Below, in pieces: positions 42,361 to 51,558 of a stretch of DNA of 64,000 bases (positions are counted from its first letter, which is position 1; every line of letters begins with the position of its first letter). The position numbers and the translations under genes were made by a program. Location: positions 1 through 64,000 of the forward strand of contig JAICTZ010000022.1 in the NCBI GenBank assembly GCA_025936115.1. Reading direction: 5' to 3'. This stretch comes from Polyangiaceae bacterium (GTDB lineage: Bacteria > Myxococcota_A > Polyangia > Polyangiales > Polyangiaceae). Under the pieces are notes generated by a model that saw nothing but the letters and a program-made list of their open reading frames with translations, was not told where the DNA came from and searched no databases.

Positions 42361-44807
42361 CGCTTCACAACTTCACCGTCACCCAGCTTCGAACGGCCGC
42401 GATCTGCCCGCGCATCCACTACTTCGACTTCGAGCGCGCGCGCCGTGAAGGGCTGGCCTCACCTCGTCCGACGCTCGTGTGGCTCCCCGGCGGTGAGGCC
42501 CAGGCGGGAGGCGGAGCGCTCTTTCACCGCGTCGTCGAGAAGTTCAACAGCAAGGCTTCCCGCTCGCCCGAAATCCAAAAAGCGTTGGACGAGTCTGAAG
42601 GCGCCGAGGCACTGCGACAAGCCTTCCTCCGGTTCGCCAACACGCAGTGCATCGACCTGCAAAAACTCGCGACGCGGAGTGTCCCGCTGCGCCAAGCGTT
42701 GACGACGACGCTCCATGCCTACTTTGCCGAGCTCGCCGAAATGGTGAACTACGCCCTCTCGCGCGGAACCTCGACCACGGAGGTGAAGGAGCAAATCTTC
42801 GGCGATCGCCGCCAGCGCGTCGACGTGACGTTTCGAGTCGGCGACGGCGACGAAGCGCACGTCACGGGCGCCCTCGACTACGTCTTCTACGACTGGCGCA
42901 CCTCGAGCCACCGCATCGTCGACTACAAACTCATCCCGCCGGATCATCAGAACAAAGACCTCTTTCAAGTCTGTGCCTACGCGCTGATGCACCACCACCA
43001 GCACGGCACCGAACCCTCTGCCTGCGTCTTTTACCTCTTCCCCAAACGGAAGATGGCCGAAATGAAGTGGCCGCAGGTCTACGCGGAGAGGAACAAAGTC
43101 TACACGCACCTCGCGAGCATGGTCGCGTGGTCCAAGTACGACGAAGGGACGAACCAGGGACTCAAACCGCGCGGCAACCCGATTTGGTGCGCCGGCTGCA
43201 AGTGGAACAAGAATGGCGAATGCGAGCGGCGCCTCGGTCCGAAGCACGAAGGCGGCTTCGACACGCGCTGGGAGGACCTCGCTTCGAGATCCGGTGCGGG
43301 ACCGACGGTGCAAGTCCGAGCTCCCTCGCCCAAGTCAGCCGAGCGCGACGACAGCGACGATGAGGCCCTCGACGCAGAGCTCAATCGAGCCGACCCGCCG
43401 CGCTCGACAAGCTCGATACCAACAGCACCACGTCCGAGTGCGCCCGCTATTCCGCAACCCACGCCGGAGTCCACGCCCGCATCATCCCGCGACCCAGAAA
43501 TCCCCGCGGGCCTCTACCTCGGCCGAGTACGCCCGGACGGCACCGCGGCAGTGCTGCCCCCGAGCGTCATCAAAACCCACATCGCCGTCGTCGGAGCAGC
43601 CGGCAGCGGAAAAACCTGGGCCGCCAAGTGCCTAGTCGAGGAAGCAATCCTCGCGGGCGTTCCCGTCCTCGCCATCGACCCCCAAGGTGACCTCGTCCAA
43701 TTCCTCCGCGGCCGCGAACCGGACGCCTTCAGTGGTCCCGATCAACAGCGCCAGCTCGACTACCTCACGAAAGTCGAACCGCGCATTTGGACGCCCGGCA
43801 CCTCGCACGCCTCGCGCCTCTCCCTCGACCCCATCCGCTTACCCACGGACGGCGACCTCGCGCGCATCGAAAAGCCCGAGCGACGCGTCGAAGAACGCGA
43901 CTCGATGCTCCAGGCGATTGCCGGCAACCTCGTCAGCCTCGCGGCCATCGGCGGCGAAGAAGACTCCCAGCGCACCTTCCTCTACCTCATCCTCGACGCC
44001 CTGCGCGGCCGCGCGAACCTTACCCTCTCCGAAGTCGTCGCTGCCATCAGCGCCGCCGACGAGCTCGCCCTCCCGCACGACCCCGATCAGATCCTCAAGA
44101 AATCCGAGCGCGAGAAGCTAGCCCGCAAACTCACCGCCTTCGTCATCGGCCCCGGCAAAAACCTCTTCTCCGGCGGCACCCCGCTCGACCTCGACCACTT
44201 CATCACCCCCAAAACGCCCGGCAAAATCCCCCTTAACGTCGTCTACCTCAACGCCCTCGCCGACGACGACCAAAAACACTTCTTCCTCGCGGCGCTCGCC
44301 TCCGAAATCTACCGCTGGATGGTCACCACTCTCGACGCCACCAGCGATCGGCCGAACCTCCTCTTCTACATCGACGAAGCCCGCGACTACATCCCCGCCG
44401 GCGGCAGGAAGCCAGCGGCTAAGGAGCCCCTCATCCGCCTGTTCACGCAGGGACGGAAGTACGGCGTCGGCTGCCTCCTCTGCACCCAGAGCCCCCGCTC
44501 GGTGGACTACAACGTCTTCGGCAACTGCAGCACCAAGATCGTCGGCCGCATGGAAGCGGAACAAGACGTCGAACGCATCGCGGACTGGTTCACGACGTCA
44601 GGGCCGCGACCGGAGTGGGTTCCGGCGCGCAAGGGTGCCGACAAGGGGACGTTCGTGGCGCGGTTTCCGGACATGCCGAGCACGCTCGAGGGGCGGGCGT
44701 TTACCAGTCGGCTGCTCTATTCGATTCACGAAGGGGCGTGGTCGCCGGATCGGGTGGAGAGGGAGGTGGATGCGGTGGGGAGGGCGGACCAGACGTCGCC
44801 CCAATAG
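42357..44807 (+). CDS. fusion of Cas4-like Fe-S PD-(D/E)XK nuclease and HerA-type DNA translocase
   Basis: An 816-residue fusion. The N-terminal domain (residues about 1-300) is a RecB/Cas4-like nuclease: first Cys in AAICPRIHYF, ALFHRVVEKF, GALDYVFYDW with the metal Asp, IVDYK as the D-x-K core, QVCAYAL as the Q-x-x-x-Y motif, and CAGCKWNKNGEC giving three more Cys for a 4Fe-4S staple. A Pro/Ser/Glu linker follows. The C-terminal domain is HerA/FtsK-like: VGAAGSGKTW (Walker A, about 411), AIDPQGDLVQF, NLLFYIDEARDYIP (Walker B, about 668), CTQSPRSVDYNVFGNC and EAEQDVERI. GTG 42357 overlaps the ATPase stop; the track start at 41379 lies in its shadow. Confidence 0.88.
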   Translation: MTLHNFTVTQLRTAAICPRIHYFDFERARREGLASPRPTLVWLPGGEAQAGGGALFHRVVEKFNSKASRSPEIQKALDESEGAEALRQAFLRFANTQCIDLQKLATRSVPLRQALTTTLHAYFAELAEMVNYALSRGTSTTEVKEQIFGDRRQRVDVTFRVGDGDEAHVTGALDYVFYDWRTSSHRIVDYKLIPPDHQNKDLFQVCAYALMHHHQHGTEPSACVFYLFPKRKMAEMKWPQVYAERNKVYTHLASMVAWSKYDEGTNQGLKPRGNPIWCAGCKWNKNGECERRLGPKHEGGFDTRWEDLASRSGAGPTVQVRAPSPKSAERDDSDDEALDAELNRADPPRSTSSIPTAPRPSAPAIPQPTPESTPASSRDPEIPAGLYLGRVRPDGTAAVLPPSVIKTHIAVVGAAGSGKTWAAKCLVEEAILAGVPVLAIDPQGDLVQFLRGREPDAFSGPDQQRQLDYLTKVEPRIWTPGTSHASRLSLDPIRLPTDGDLARIEKPERRVEERDSMLQAIAGNLVSLAAIGGEEDSQRTFLYLILDALRGRANLTLSEVVAAISAADELALPHDPDQILKKSEREKLARKLTAFVIGPGKNLFSGGTPLDLDHFITPKTPGKIPLNVVYLNALADDDQKHFFLAALASEIYRWMVTTLDATSDRPNLLFYIDEARDYIPAGGRKPAAKEPLIRLFTQGRKYGVGCLLCTQSPRSVDYNVFGNCSTKIVGRMEAEQDVERIADWFTTSGPRPEWVPARKGADKGTFVARFPDMPSTLEGRAFTSRLLYSIHEGAWSPDRVEREVDAVGRADQTSPQ

Positions 44808-45058
44808 CTGCCGCATGCAACTCGCCGTCGCCCACTGTCGATTTTGGCCTAGTCCGTTATCGGCGTCGTCGGATAGGGGGCGTACCCGACGTACCCGACA
44901 GGCAGGATGTCGGTAAACGCGCAGCTGAAGGCGGCCGATCCGTCGCCGAGACAAGCGTAGACGGCGAGAGCTGCGATACTGTTCTGCGCGTCATCCGCCA
45001 ACGGCGTCGAGCCCCACGGATAAGCCAGCCTTTGCGGCCGCGTACTCCCGCTCGGCCG

Positions 45059-48037
45059 TCAGTTGCAGTACTGAATGGTCGCCTGCACTGAGCAGTGGAC
45101 CGATTGGAAAATGCTGGACGCGTAGTGCATTCGGCAGGTGCAATCGAACGGATCATCGCTTGCCCAAGAGGCGCCGCAGTCGCTCGCATTCATGTCCGAA
45201 GACGAGTAATCGGTAACGACGCACGATCCGCGCTCGTGACCACCCGGGCACGGGCCGTCGAAGACCGTCACGTCCTGGCCACCCGGGGTTCCACAGCAAG
45301 CCTCGCCAAGCGCAGACGCAATCTCTTGCTCCGACGTAGGCACGCTGCAGCTGCCGTCGCATTGGATGGTGCCGCCGCAACCGCAAGCAGTCGTGGGCGC
45401 GGGATTGCTGCAGCTCCCATCGCATTGAATGGTCCCTCCACATCCACAGGAAGCCGGTTTCGGTTCACTGCACGACCCATCGCACTGCACGGTCCCGAGC
45501 AGGCATGCGCCGCAAGTCTCGCCCTGGTGCTGGTCGCACGCGAGGGTCGTCGTGGTGCAGCCTGTTTGAAATGCGGACGCCGCGTTCGCCATGCTCACCG
45601 AGAGAGTGAAGTTTTGACCGCTGGTCTCCAACGGGGCATACGCGCGAAACTCAATGTCGCCGTCGGACATCGACGCGATGTCTGTTGTGAGCAAGCTCGG
45701 CAATCCGACGTTTGGCATGCTCACATCGAGCGGCAGTGCGACCAGGCGGTAGTCACCCGCAAGCCACTTCGTCGTGCCGGCGTTGTGCACATGCGCAGTG
45801 AGGTTAAACCAGGTAAAGACAGGGACCGTCGCTGGCGCTGTCAGCGTACAGGTAGCCGCGTCGATGAGCACCTCCGCGCGCTGAACGTCCACGTTGACGA
45901 TGTCCTCCGCGCTAAAATCGTGCGCATTGCTCGGATCGCGCACAACGAAACGAAATGGAACGGACTGGACATTGCCGTCAATCTCGAAAGGCGCTTGCAC
46001 GTTGACGTTCACGTCAGTACTCGCACCTGGGGCCAATGTGACGGGGATCTTGACAGGGACGGGGTCGCCGCTCAAAGAGCCGCTCGCTCGACCCACCACG
46101 ACGAGTCGATTGGCGTCGAGCGTTACGGGCCCCGTGTTCGTCACGTGGACCTGGAACAGGCCGATACCGTTCGCCACGAGGCCACCCGTGAAGAGCGGCG
46201 TCGCTTGCAACGAAACTTTCTCGACCCCCATCGCGCAGTACCCGCCATCGGCATTCACCCAATTGTCCTGCACGAAGTATTTGTGCCCGTTGCTCATTAA
46301 ATTGTACGTCGGGTCCGCAGTCGTTGCGCTACCCAGCACGGACGTGAATCGCCATGCACATTTGTCGGCATTTTCGACGTTGGCGGAGTAACCAAGGCTC
46401 ACATCCCCGTGCCAGCCTGCCCCCGTGGGGTTCGTGACCGTTTCGACGATCTCGTGGGCCAGCGCGCTGAGCAAGCCGTCAATATCACTGCCGTTCGGAG
46501 TCGGACGCGAAGTCGCGCAGCCACCCGAGCAGGTTTTCGGATGACCCACGAAGGCGAACTTGGCGCGATACTCCACTCCTTGCGCGTCGTTACGCTTGGC
46601 ATTGGAGTGGTAGCCGCAGTGATCCTGGCAATACGATCCGTCCGGGCCCGATTCGTTGACCCCAGGAGCGGCAATCACGACGTACACGCCGTTGGGATCG
46701 TCCGGTAACGCCAGCGGGTCGTTAGGAGATGCCTGACCCAGGTCGATGGCGGGCTTCACTGCCTGGGTGTAGGTTGCGAACGATCGGTCGGGTTGTGCAG
46801 CGAACCGCGTTACGTCGGACCGGGAAATCTCCTTACCGCGTTTGAGTGTTCGATTGTGAATGCCGTACCCGTCGAGAAGATCGTACCAGGGAGTCGAATT
46901 TAAGTCGTCCAGGAACTGGCGAACCGCAGGCCGCGGATCCTCGGGCTGGGAATTGAAGTCACCTGCCCAAATAAGGTAGACGGTAAGCCCTTGATCCATG
47001 ATGTCCCCGCCCGCATAGGCAATCGGCGTAAGATCCTTGATGCCGGTGAGGTAGAGTCCTGGTGAAAGAAGCCCCGAGTCCGTTGCGTCGGCTCCTACGG
47101 AAAAGTCGGCGAGCGGCGTCGCGTCGATCGCCTCGCGCGGACCCAACACCTGAGCGACGTTCAGGACCGCGAGCGTTGCTGCGGAGCCCGCGGGCAGATT
47201 GGCGACGAACGCAGCGTCGAAGGGTACTGTCAGTCGTACCCCCGTCCCGAATGCGGCCGGACCCGTCACCATCACCGACGGGCCCGCGATCAGAAATCCG
47301 GACGTCCCGCCCGCCACGAACGCGTGCGGCTGGAATGGGGGCCCATCTTCGAGACCGACGCCCGAAAACGGCGGTACGGCAGAGGAGGGGACGTGCAGCG
47401 TGACGCCCGCGAGGTTCTGCGTCGTACCGAGGATGTCAACGTAAGCGTCCGCGGGGGGCGACGAGCCATCGCTGAGTTGCACGCGAGCCGTGAACGTCGT
47501 TTGCGGCCGCTTAGCCTTCAGTTCGAGGGCGAACTTCTGCGCCTTCAGCGACTTCCCGGCGCGAACCGCGTGGTCGCAGCCCGCGAGCTTGAGCGTCGAA
47601 CCCGCGCCTTTGCCGGCGCCGTACCTGCATGTCACGTCACTCGACCTGCCGGGACCGGTGAACGTGATGAACTTCAACGTTGCGGACGCATCCGCTGTGT
47701 TGCCTATCGTCTCGAGCGATGCCGGCACGTTCACTGCAATCGGCTCACAAAACGTGTGCGTGTCCGAGGCGGCGCAGCCGTCGTCGGTGTCCCTCGCCGA
47801 GGTTGGAGTGACAGTCACCGAAAGCTCGACGTTCTTCCACGTCCCGCAACGATCGGGCTGCAAGGCGGGACGTGCCGCTAACGTACCATGCTCGATCGAG
47901 AGCGGCTCCCGACCGCCGGAACCGCACGCTGTGAGCAACGACAGCAACACTACGCTCAACCAGACGAAAAGCGCCCGGAGACCACTCTGTCCGGCGAAGG
48001 GAGCGACACCAATTGCGCAGGAATCGATCGGACACAT
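45059..48037 (-). CDS. large EXORDIUM/PHI-1-like secreted protein with Cys-rich C-terminus
   Basis: A 992-residue exported protein. ATG 48037 has a GGAGG site eight bases upstream. The hydrophobic signal ends at a lipobox-like LLTACGS. Residues about 40-330 are predicted beta and unassigned. The middle matches the plant EXORDIUM/PHI-1 pattern: LTVYLIWAGDFN, FLDDLNSTPWYDLL, then SDIDGLLSALAHEIVETVTNP with a metalloprotease-like HE-x-x-E, and GYCAMG. Two CARDB-like beta domains follow (FQVHVTNTGPV, LTAHVHNAGT). The end has repeats of QCDGSCS and CGCGGTIQ. An extracellular matrix or wall-binding role is inferred from the plant family. It converges on the ATPase-nuclease operon. Confidence 0.75.
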   Translation of the reverse strand: MCPIDSCAIGVAPFAGQSGLRALFVWLSVVLLSLLTACGSGGREPLSIEHGTLAARPALQPDRCGTWKNVELSVTVTPTSARDTDDGCAASDTHTFCEPIAVNVPASLETIGNTADASATLKFITFTGPGRSSDVTCRYGAGKGAGSTLKLAGCDHAVRAGKSLKAQKFALELKAKRPQTTFTARVQLSDGSSPPADAYVDILGTTQNLAGVTLHVPSSAVPPFSGVGLEDGPPFQPHAFVAGGTSGFLIAGPSVMVTGPAAFGTGVRLTVPFDAAFVANLPAGSAATLAVLNVAQVLGPREAIDATPLADFSVGADATDSGLLSPGLYLTGIKDLTPIAYAGGDIMDQGLTVYLIWAGDFNSQPEDPRPAVRQFLDDLNSTPWYDLLDGYGIHNRTLKRGKEISRSDVTRFAAQPDRSFATYTQAVKPAIDLGQASPNDPLALPDDPNGVYVVIAAPGVNESGPDGSYCQDHCGYHSNAKRNDAQGVEYRAKFAFVGHPKTCSGGCATSRPTPNGSDIDGLLSALAHEIVETVTNPTGAGWHGDVSLGYSANVENADKCAWRFTSVLGSATTADPTYNLMSNGHKYFVQDNWVNADGGYCAMGVEKVSLQATPLFTGGLVANGIGLFQVHVTNTGPVTLDANRLVVVGRASGSLSGDPVPVKIPVTLAPGASTDVNVNVQAPFEIDGNVQSVPFRFVVRDPSNAHDFSAEDIVNVDVQRAEVLIDAATCTLTAPATVPVFTWFNLTAHVHNAGTTKWLAGDYRLVALPLDVSMPNVGLPSLLTTDIASMSDGDIEFRAYAPLETSGQNFTLSVSMANAASAFQTGCTTTTLACDQHQGETCGACLLGTVQCDGSCSEPKPASCGCGGTIQCDGSCSNPAPTTACGCGGTIQCDGSCSVPTSEQEIASALGEACCGTPGGQDVTVFDGPCPGGHERGSCVVTDYSSSDMNASDCGASWASDDPFDCTCRMHYASSIFQSVHCSVQATIQYCN

Positions 48038-48741
48038 GGATAAAACCTCCGGTCGACTTCGGACATAAACCCCCAAAAGAGACCGGAGAATAGTCATCTT
48101 TTTCTCGGCACCATCCCGTCGCCGAGAGGGTAGCACCGCAGCACCGGACTCGAGAGCCGCGGACGTTCGGAGCTGCTCCTCGAGCGCGCCCACTCCTCCT
48201 CCTCGGACTCGTCCAACACCGAACCGGAGAGGTGGCCGTGTGTTTGAGCTCGGACGGCTCGCGAACGCTATCGTACGAGAGGAAGGTGCAGCCGCGGACG
48301 TGACTCGCGCACCCCGAAGGAGAAGGAGGTGTTAGTGACGATGAACGGCTGTCCGAGGGCGTCCGGCTCAAAGAAACGAAAAGAGTCCAGTCGCGTTAAG
48401 AGTCACTCGGGCTCGACGCAAACAGGGTGGCTCACGATGATGCAGTCGAGTGCGTCGCACATGTGTCGCTTGTTCGGACCGCTGCATGAGCAGTTCCGTG
48501 CGTCCGGCAAATAGCTTTTGGCGTTCATTGGCCGAGCAGCCGGCCATCTGACAGGGAGTCCCTGCCCATCTCGTACTGTCACGCTCGTTCAAATCGCCGC
48601 CATCGACCCGTTGTAGGCGCGCAGGCTACATATCGGTATCAGTCGGACCTACGGAATTCGATATTTGCGACGAAGTCATAGGAAGTTCCATGTTACTGGT
48701 TCGTAAGCTTAGACAACAAGCAAGAGGGAAGCAGGAGACGC
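48038..48741. other. long intergenic stretch upstream of two divergent genes
   Basis: About 700 bp between the EXORDIUM-like gene and the beta-barrel gene. Apart from the Cys-rich ORF at 48403-48582 I see no gene. The right end (48600-48720) is more AT-rich and likely holds the promoter of the 48742 gene. Confidence 0.45.
48403..48582 (-). CDS. 59-residue Cys-rich ORF, possible small protein or gene remnant
   Basis: An ORF absent from the supplied track because it starts with GTG (48582) or, shorter, ATG (48528). The second half has six Cys in a compact pattern (RNCSCSGPNKRHMCDALDC and HPVC), which is unusual for a chance reading in this high-GC sequence and looks like a metal-binding or disulphide-rich domain. 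There is no clear ribosome site. It may instead be the tail of a decayed gene. Overlapping ORFs in other frames look random. Confidence 0.35.
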   Translation of the reverse strand: MTVRDGQGLPVRWPAARPMNAKSYLPDARNCSCSGPNKRHMCDALDCIIVSHPVCVEPE

Positions 48742-49389
48742 ATGAATCAATTCGTTGTCCGAGGTTTGACGCTCGCCATGGTGCTCACGGGATCCGCGCT
48801 CGCCGCGGCGCAGGAAGGAGAGCCCGCGACGACCGGTGACGCACCGGCCGCAACAGAAGCGACACCGCCCGCGCCGGCCCCGGCAGCCGCTGCAGTCGAC
48901 ACGAAGAGCCCAGTCGTAGCGGACGGCGCTCGCTTCCGCTTCGGAGTGGCGGGGGGCGTCGGGTTCTTCACGGCCGCAAGCGAGGCCGGCAACGCCAAAG
49001 TGTCGTGCACGTATTTCGGTACCGACCTGCGCTTCGGAGTTCAGGTCAATGACCTGCTCGGCGTCTACGCGCAGCCGACGCTCGGGTACTACTCCGCCAA
49101 CGGCTCTGGGGGGCTCGCCGCGGGTGGGCTCCTCGGTTTGGCAGTCGCAGCGGACGTGACCTTCCTCGATCGATTCTTCGTCGGAGCGGGGCTCGGTTAC
49201 ACCGTGTACAACAGCCCCGCGGGAATCAGTCCGCTCCTGCGCCTCGGTGGATATCCGATCATGAGCCGCAGCGACGTGAAGGCACGCCGCAAGGGGCTCA
49301 TGCTGGGCGTGGATCTTCGCTTCACGAGCCTCGACGGGTTGAAGACGATCGTGATGCCGACGTTCAACGTCGGTTACGAAGCGTTTTGA
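48742..49389 (+). CDS. outer-membrane beta-barrel protein
   Basis: A 215-residue exported protein. The signal peptide ends at GSALAAAQ; an Ala/Pro/Thr linker runs to about residue 60. Alternating strands rich in Gly and aromatic residues (RFRFGVAGGVGFF, LLGVYAQPTLGYYS, FFVGAGLGYTVY, IVMPTFNVGYEAF) end with Phe at the C-terminus, the signature for outer-membrane barrel insertion. Eight or so strands are likely. Function unknown. It starts at ATG 48742 after a GGAAGCAGGAG site. Confidence 0.75.
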   Translation: MNQFVVRGLTLAMVLTGSALAAAQEGEPATTGDAPAATEATPPAPAPAAAAVDTKSPVVADGARFRFGVAGGVGFFTAASEAGNAKVSCTYFGTDLRFGVQVNDLLGVYAQPTLGYYSANGSGGLAAGGLLGLAVAADVTFLDRFFVGAGLGYTVYNSPAGISPLLRLGGYPIMSRSDVKARRKGLMLGVDLRFTSLDGLKTIVMPTFNVGYEAF

Positions 49390-49611
49390 CAGCGAGCTCG
49401 GCGGGACCTCGCTCGCCCCCAGGCGCGGCTATTTACAGACTTCAGCCGCGCTTCGGCGGTTCTTGTAGGATAACCGGCTACGTCTGAGCGAGCGTGTGCT
49501 GCGCCGTCTACAGCAGTGTGCGCTTTTCGCGTCACCCCGCGTCCAGGGGCTCTTGTTCCGCGAGAATTCCTGCATGCAGACGCCGGCACGAGGGTTGCGT
49601 TTGCATCGACC

Positions 49612-50343
49612 ATGCGCGTCGGATCCCGTGCGAGCCACCATCTAAGGCCCTTGCTGGCAGCCGTGCTCCCGGTTGCGCTGGGTCTCGTCGCGCCGACAGC
49701 CCACGCCGAGGTAGCGCGCGCCGAATTAGCCCGCGCCGAGGTCCCCCACGCTGACGGCGTGACGCCGGTCGCGAGAAACGACGGCTCTCCCGCAGCCGCC
49801 GCCGTGGCAACCGAACCACCACCGACGGACGTGACGGTCGGCCTCGGCGTCGGCGCGATGACGGAAGGCGCTCTCGTCGAGACGAGCGTCCTAGTTCGCC
49901 TTCATCACATTGACCTCGGGTTCGATGCGGGGGGCGGAGGCCTGTTCATTGGGCTGGCGTCGGTGGGCGCGTTGGCGGGAGTTGGCTTTCGCAGCCCTTC
50001 GGGCGTTCGCTTCGATCTGCTCGCGAATGCGGGCGTGCGCTCGTACTCGGGTTGGGGTGGAAACTTTTTGAGTGACGACCCAGGCGCGTCCGCCACCCTG
50101 CCCTACGCGGGTGGCAAATTCCGGCTCTCATACCTCTTCGGTCACCGCAAGGGGCACTTCACGCTCGGAGGAGAGTTCGGCGTGGATACCGATCTCGGGC
50201 GCAAGCGGGTGCAATACGACTACCAAGAAACGGACTTCCTCTTCGACGATGGGACCAGCATCCAGCACGGCGACCAAACCGTCGGAGGCACTCGCGCGAC
50301 TTTCGTCGTGCTCCTCGGGGGAACGATCGACATGGGACGCTGA
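49612..50343 (+). CDS. outer-membrane beta-barrel-like exported protein
   Basis: A 243-residue protein with a signal peptide ending at APTAHA, a short Ala/Arg/Glu linker with a repeated ARAE unit, and a barrel-like sequence (VTVGLGVGAMTEG, VLVRLHHIDLGFDAGGGG, GVRFDLLANAGVRSY, KGHFTLGGEFGVDTDLG, ATFVVLLGGTIDMGR). It resembles the preceding gene in plan but not in obvious sequence. ATG 49612 is chosen because the stretch from 49516 has no coding character. Function unknown. Confidence 0.65.
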   Translation: MRVGSRASHHLRPLLAAVLPVALGLVAPTAHAEVARAELARAEVPHADGVTPVARNDGSPAAAAVATEPPPTDVTVGLGVGAMTEGALVETSVLVRLHHIDLGFDAGGGGLFIGLASVGALAGVGFRSPSGVRFDLLANAGVRSYSGWGGNFLSDDPGASATLPYAGGKFRLSYLFGHRKGHFTLGGEFGVDTDLGRKRVQYDYQETDFLFDDGTSIQHGDQTVGGTRATFVVLLGGTIDMGR

Positions 50344-50459
50344 AGAGACGAGCGCTCGCGGCTTGCGACCGGCGTTCGTGGACGCCGATTTCGTCCGAGT
50401 ACGAGAACGGCTGCTTGATGGTGGGCAGGACGACAGTCTGGTCGTATGATCAACGACTG

Positions 50460-51125
50460 ATGCAATGGTGGTGGCTGCCGATCGTAAGCGCCGCGTGCGC
50501 TTGCGGAGGACGCGAGCTTTCGCGCCGCCCGGCTACGACGCTAGGAAGTGGCGGGGCTCTGGCCTCTGGAGCGGGCGCGGGCGCGGGCGGCAATGCGGGA
50601 GGCAATCGAGGTCTCGGGGGCGCGGGGGGCGCTGGAGACGCATGCAGTCCGGCGAGCCCGAACGGCGGCGCGCCGAGCAGCATCGGGTGCTTCGCGGGGA
50701 CAGACGAAGGCTGGGTGCAGGTGCCCTGTCTCTGTGACCTGTGGCTGAAGAATACGACGCCCGACACACTCGCCGTGAACTTGACGCTGAGCTTCGCGGG
50801 GACGCTGCCAGCGTCCGCCGACGCGCCCGCACCCGAGCTCGATCTCCATGACCCAGACTCGACATTTTTCGCGGTGTGGTCAGAGCAGGCTGCCGCGGGC
50901 GCGCCGATCACGGTGGTGCGGTCCGACGACACCACAGCGGTGTGGTTGTTTGCCGCGAGCGTGGTGCTCGGGCCGGTGATTTTACCAGCCTGTGGCTTCG
51001 TCACCGGCACCGCGTTCATGAACGGCACGGGCGGTGCGCTCGGCATGCACGCCGACTTCGTCGATGTGAACGGCCGCGTGGTACTGACCAGCGACGGCAG
51101 TTGCTTGGTCCCGCCGCATCTCTAA
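50460..51125 (+). CDS. lipoprotein of unknown function with Gly-rich linker
   Basis: A 221-residue protein. ATG 50460 gives MQWWWLPIVSAACAC, a short signal with a lipobox-like SAAC. A Gly/Ala linker is followed by a small beta-rich domain (WLKNTTPDTLAVNLTLSFAG, AVWLFAASVVLGPVILPACGF) with Cys residues likely in disulphides (VPCLCDLW). I do not recognise the family. The track start at 50415 has a weaker N-terminus. Confidence 0.6.
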   Translation: MQWWWLPIVSAACACGGRELSRRPATTLGSGGALASGAGAGAGGNAGGNRGLGGAGGAGDACSPASPNGGAPSSIGCFAGTDEGWVQVPCLCDLWLKNTTPDTLAVNLTLSFAGTLPASADAPAPELDLHDPDSTFFAVWSEQAAAGAPITVVRSDDTTAVWLFAASVVLGPVILPACGFVTGTAFMNGTGGALGMHADFVDVNGRVVLTSDGSCLVPPHL

Positions 51126-51242
51126 GCGCCCGCCCAAGCTCGACGGGTTCGCTGCCAAACGGCCGATACGGCACTGGCGGCATCGGCGCGATCTCGGCAA
51201 ATGGCACGGCTCTCGCACGTCAAGCCACCAAGGAGCCTTCTC

Positions 51243-51554
51243 ATGCAGGTAAACGTCGGCCATCTCGAACGCTGGGGCCGCGCTGCCCTCGGCGGCGTTC
51301 TCATCGCGGGCAGCGTCAGGGCAATCAGGCGAAAGCGCCACACTGCGGCAGCCGCGCTTGGTGCAACCGGCGCCGTGCTGCTGGAGACCGCGATCACGCG
51401 CGTGTGCCCGCTGAACGCCTTACTCGGAATCGGCTCGCACGTTCGCCCGTCCCGATCACAAGAACGAGCGGGCGCACTCGGGACGCACCGCGACTTCGCC
51501 CACCGCTGGTCGAGTCTGAGCACGACGCCTTCCAGGCAGGAACGGCCGCTATAG
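51243..51554 (+). CDS. DUF2892-type inner-membrane protein
   Basis: A 103-residue protein matching the DUF2892 pattern: MQVNVGHLERWGRAALGGVLIAGS and later LGATGAVLLETAITRVCPLNALLGI, where CPLN is a hallmark. In other bacteria the domain is found alone or fused to rhodanese (YgaP), with the Cys near the membrane. The Arg-rich loop between the two helices lies inside by the positive-inside rule. ATG 51243 has an AAGGAG site. It converges on the 51559 gene, five bases away. Confidence 0.78.
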   Translation: MQVNVGHLERWGRAALGGVLIAGSVRAIRRKRHTAAAALGATGAVLLETAITRVCPLNALLGIGSHVRPSRSQERAGALGTHRDFAHRWSSLSTTPSRQERPL

Positions 51555-51558
51555 TGCG

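Noticed and set aside
42357-43350. Cas4 as part of a CRISPR adaptation module
   Set aside because: No cas1, cas2 or repeat array anywhere in the window.
39386-44807. Identity as a BREX, DISARM, Wadjet or Dnd locus
   Set aside because: No methylase, alkaline phosphatase-like PglZ, SMC-like or DndCDE-type gene is nearby, and sizes do not match BrxC or DptH.
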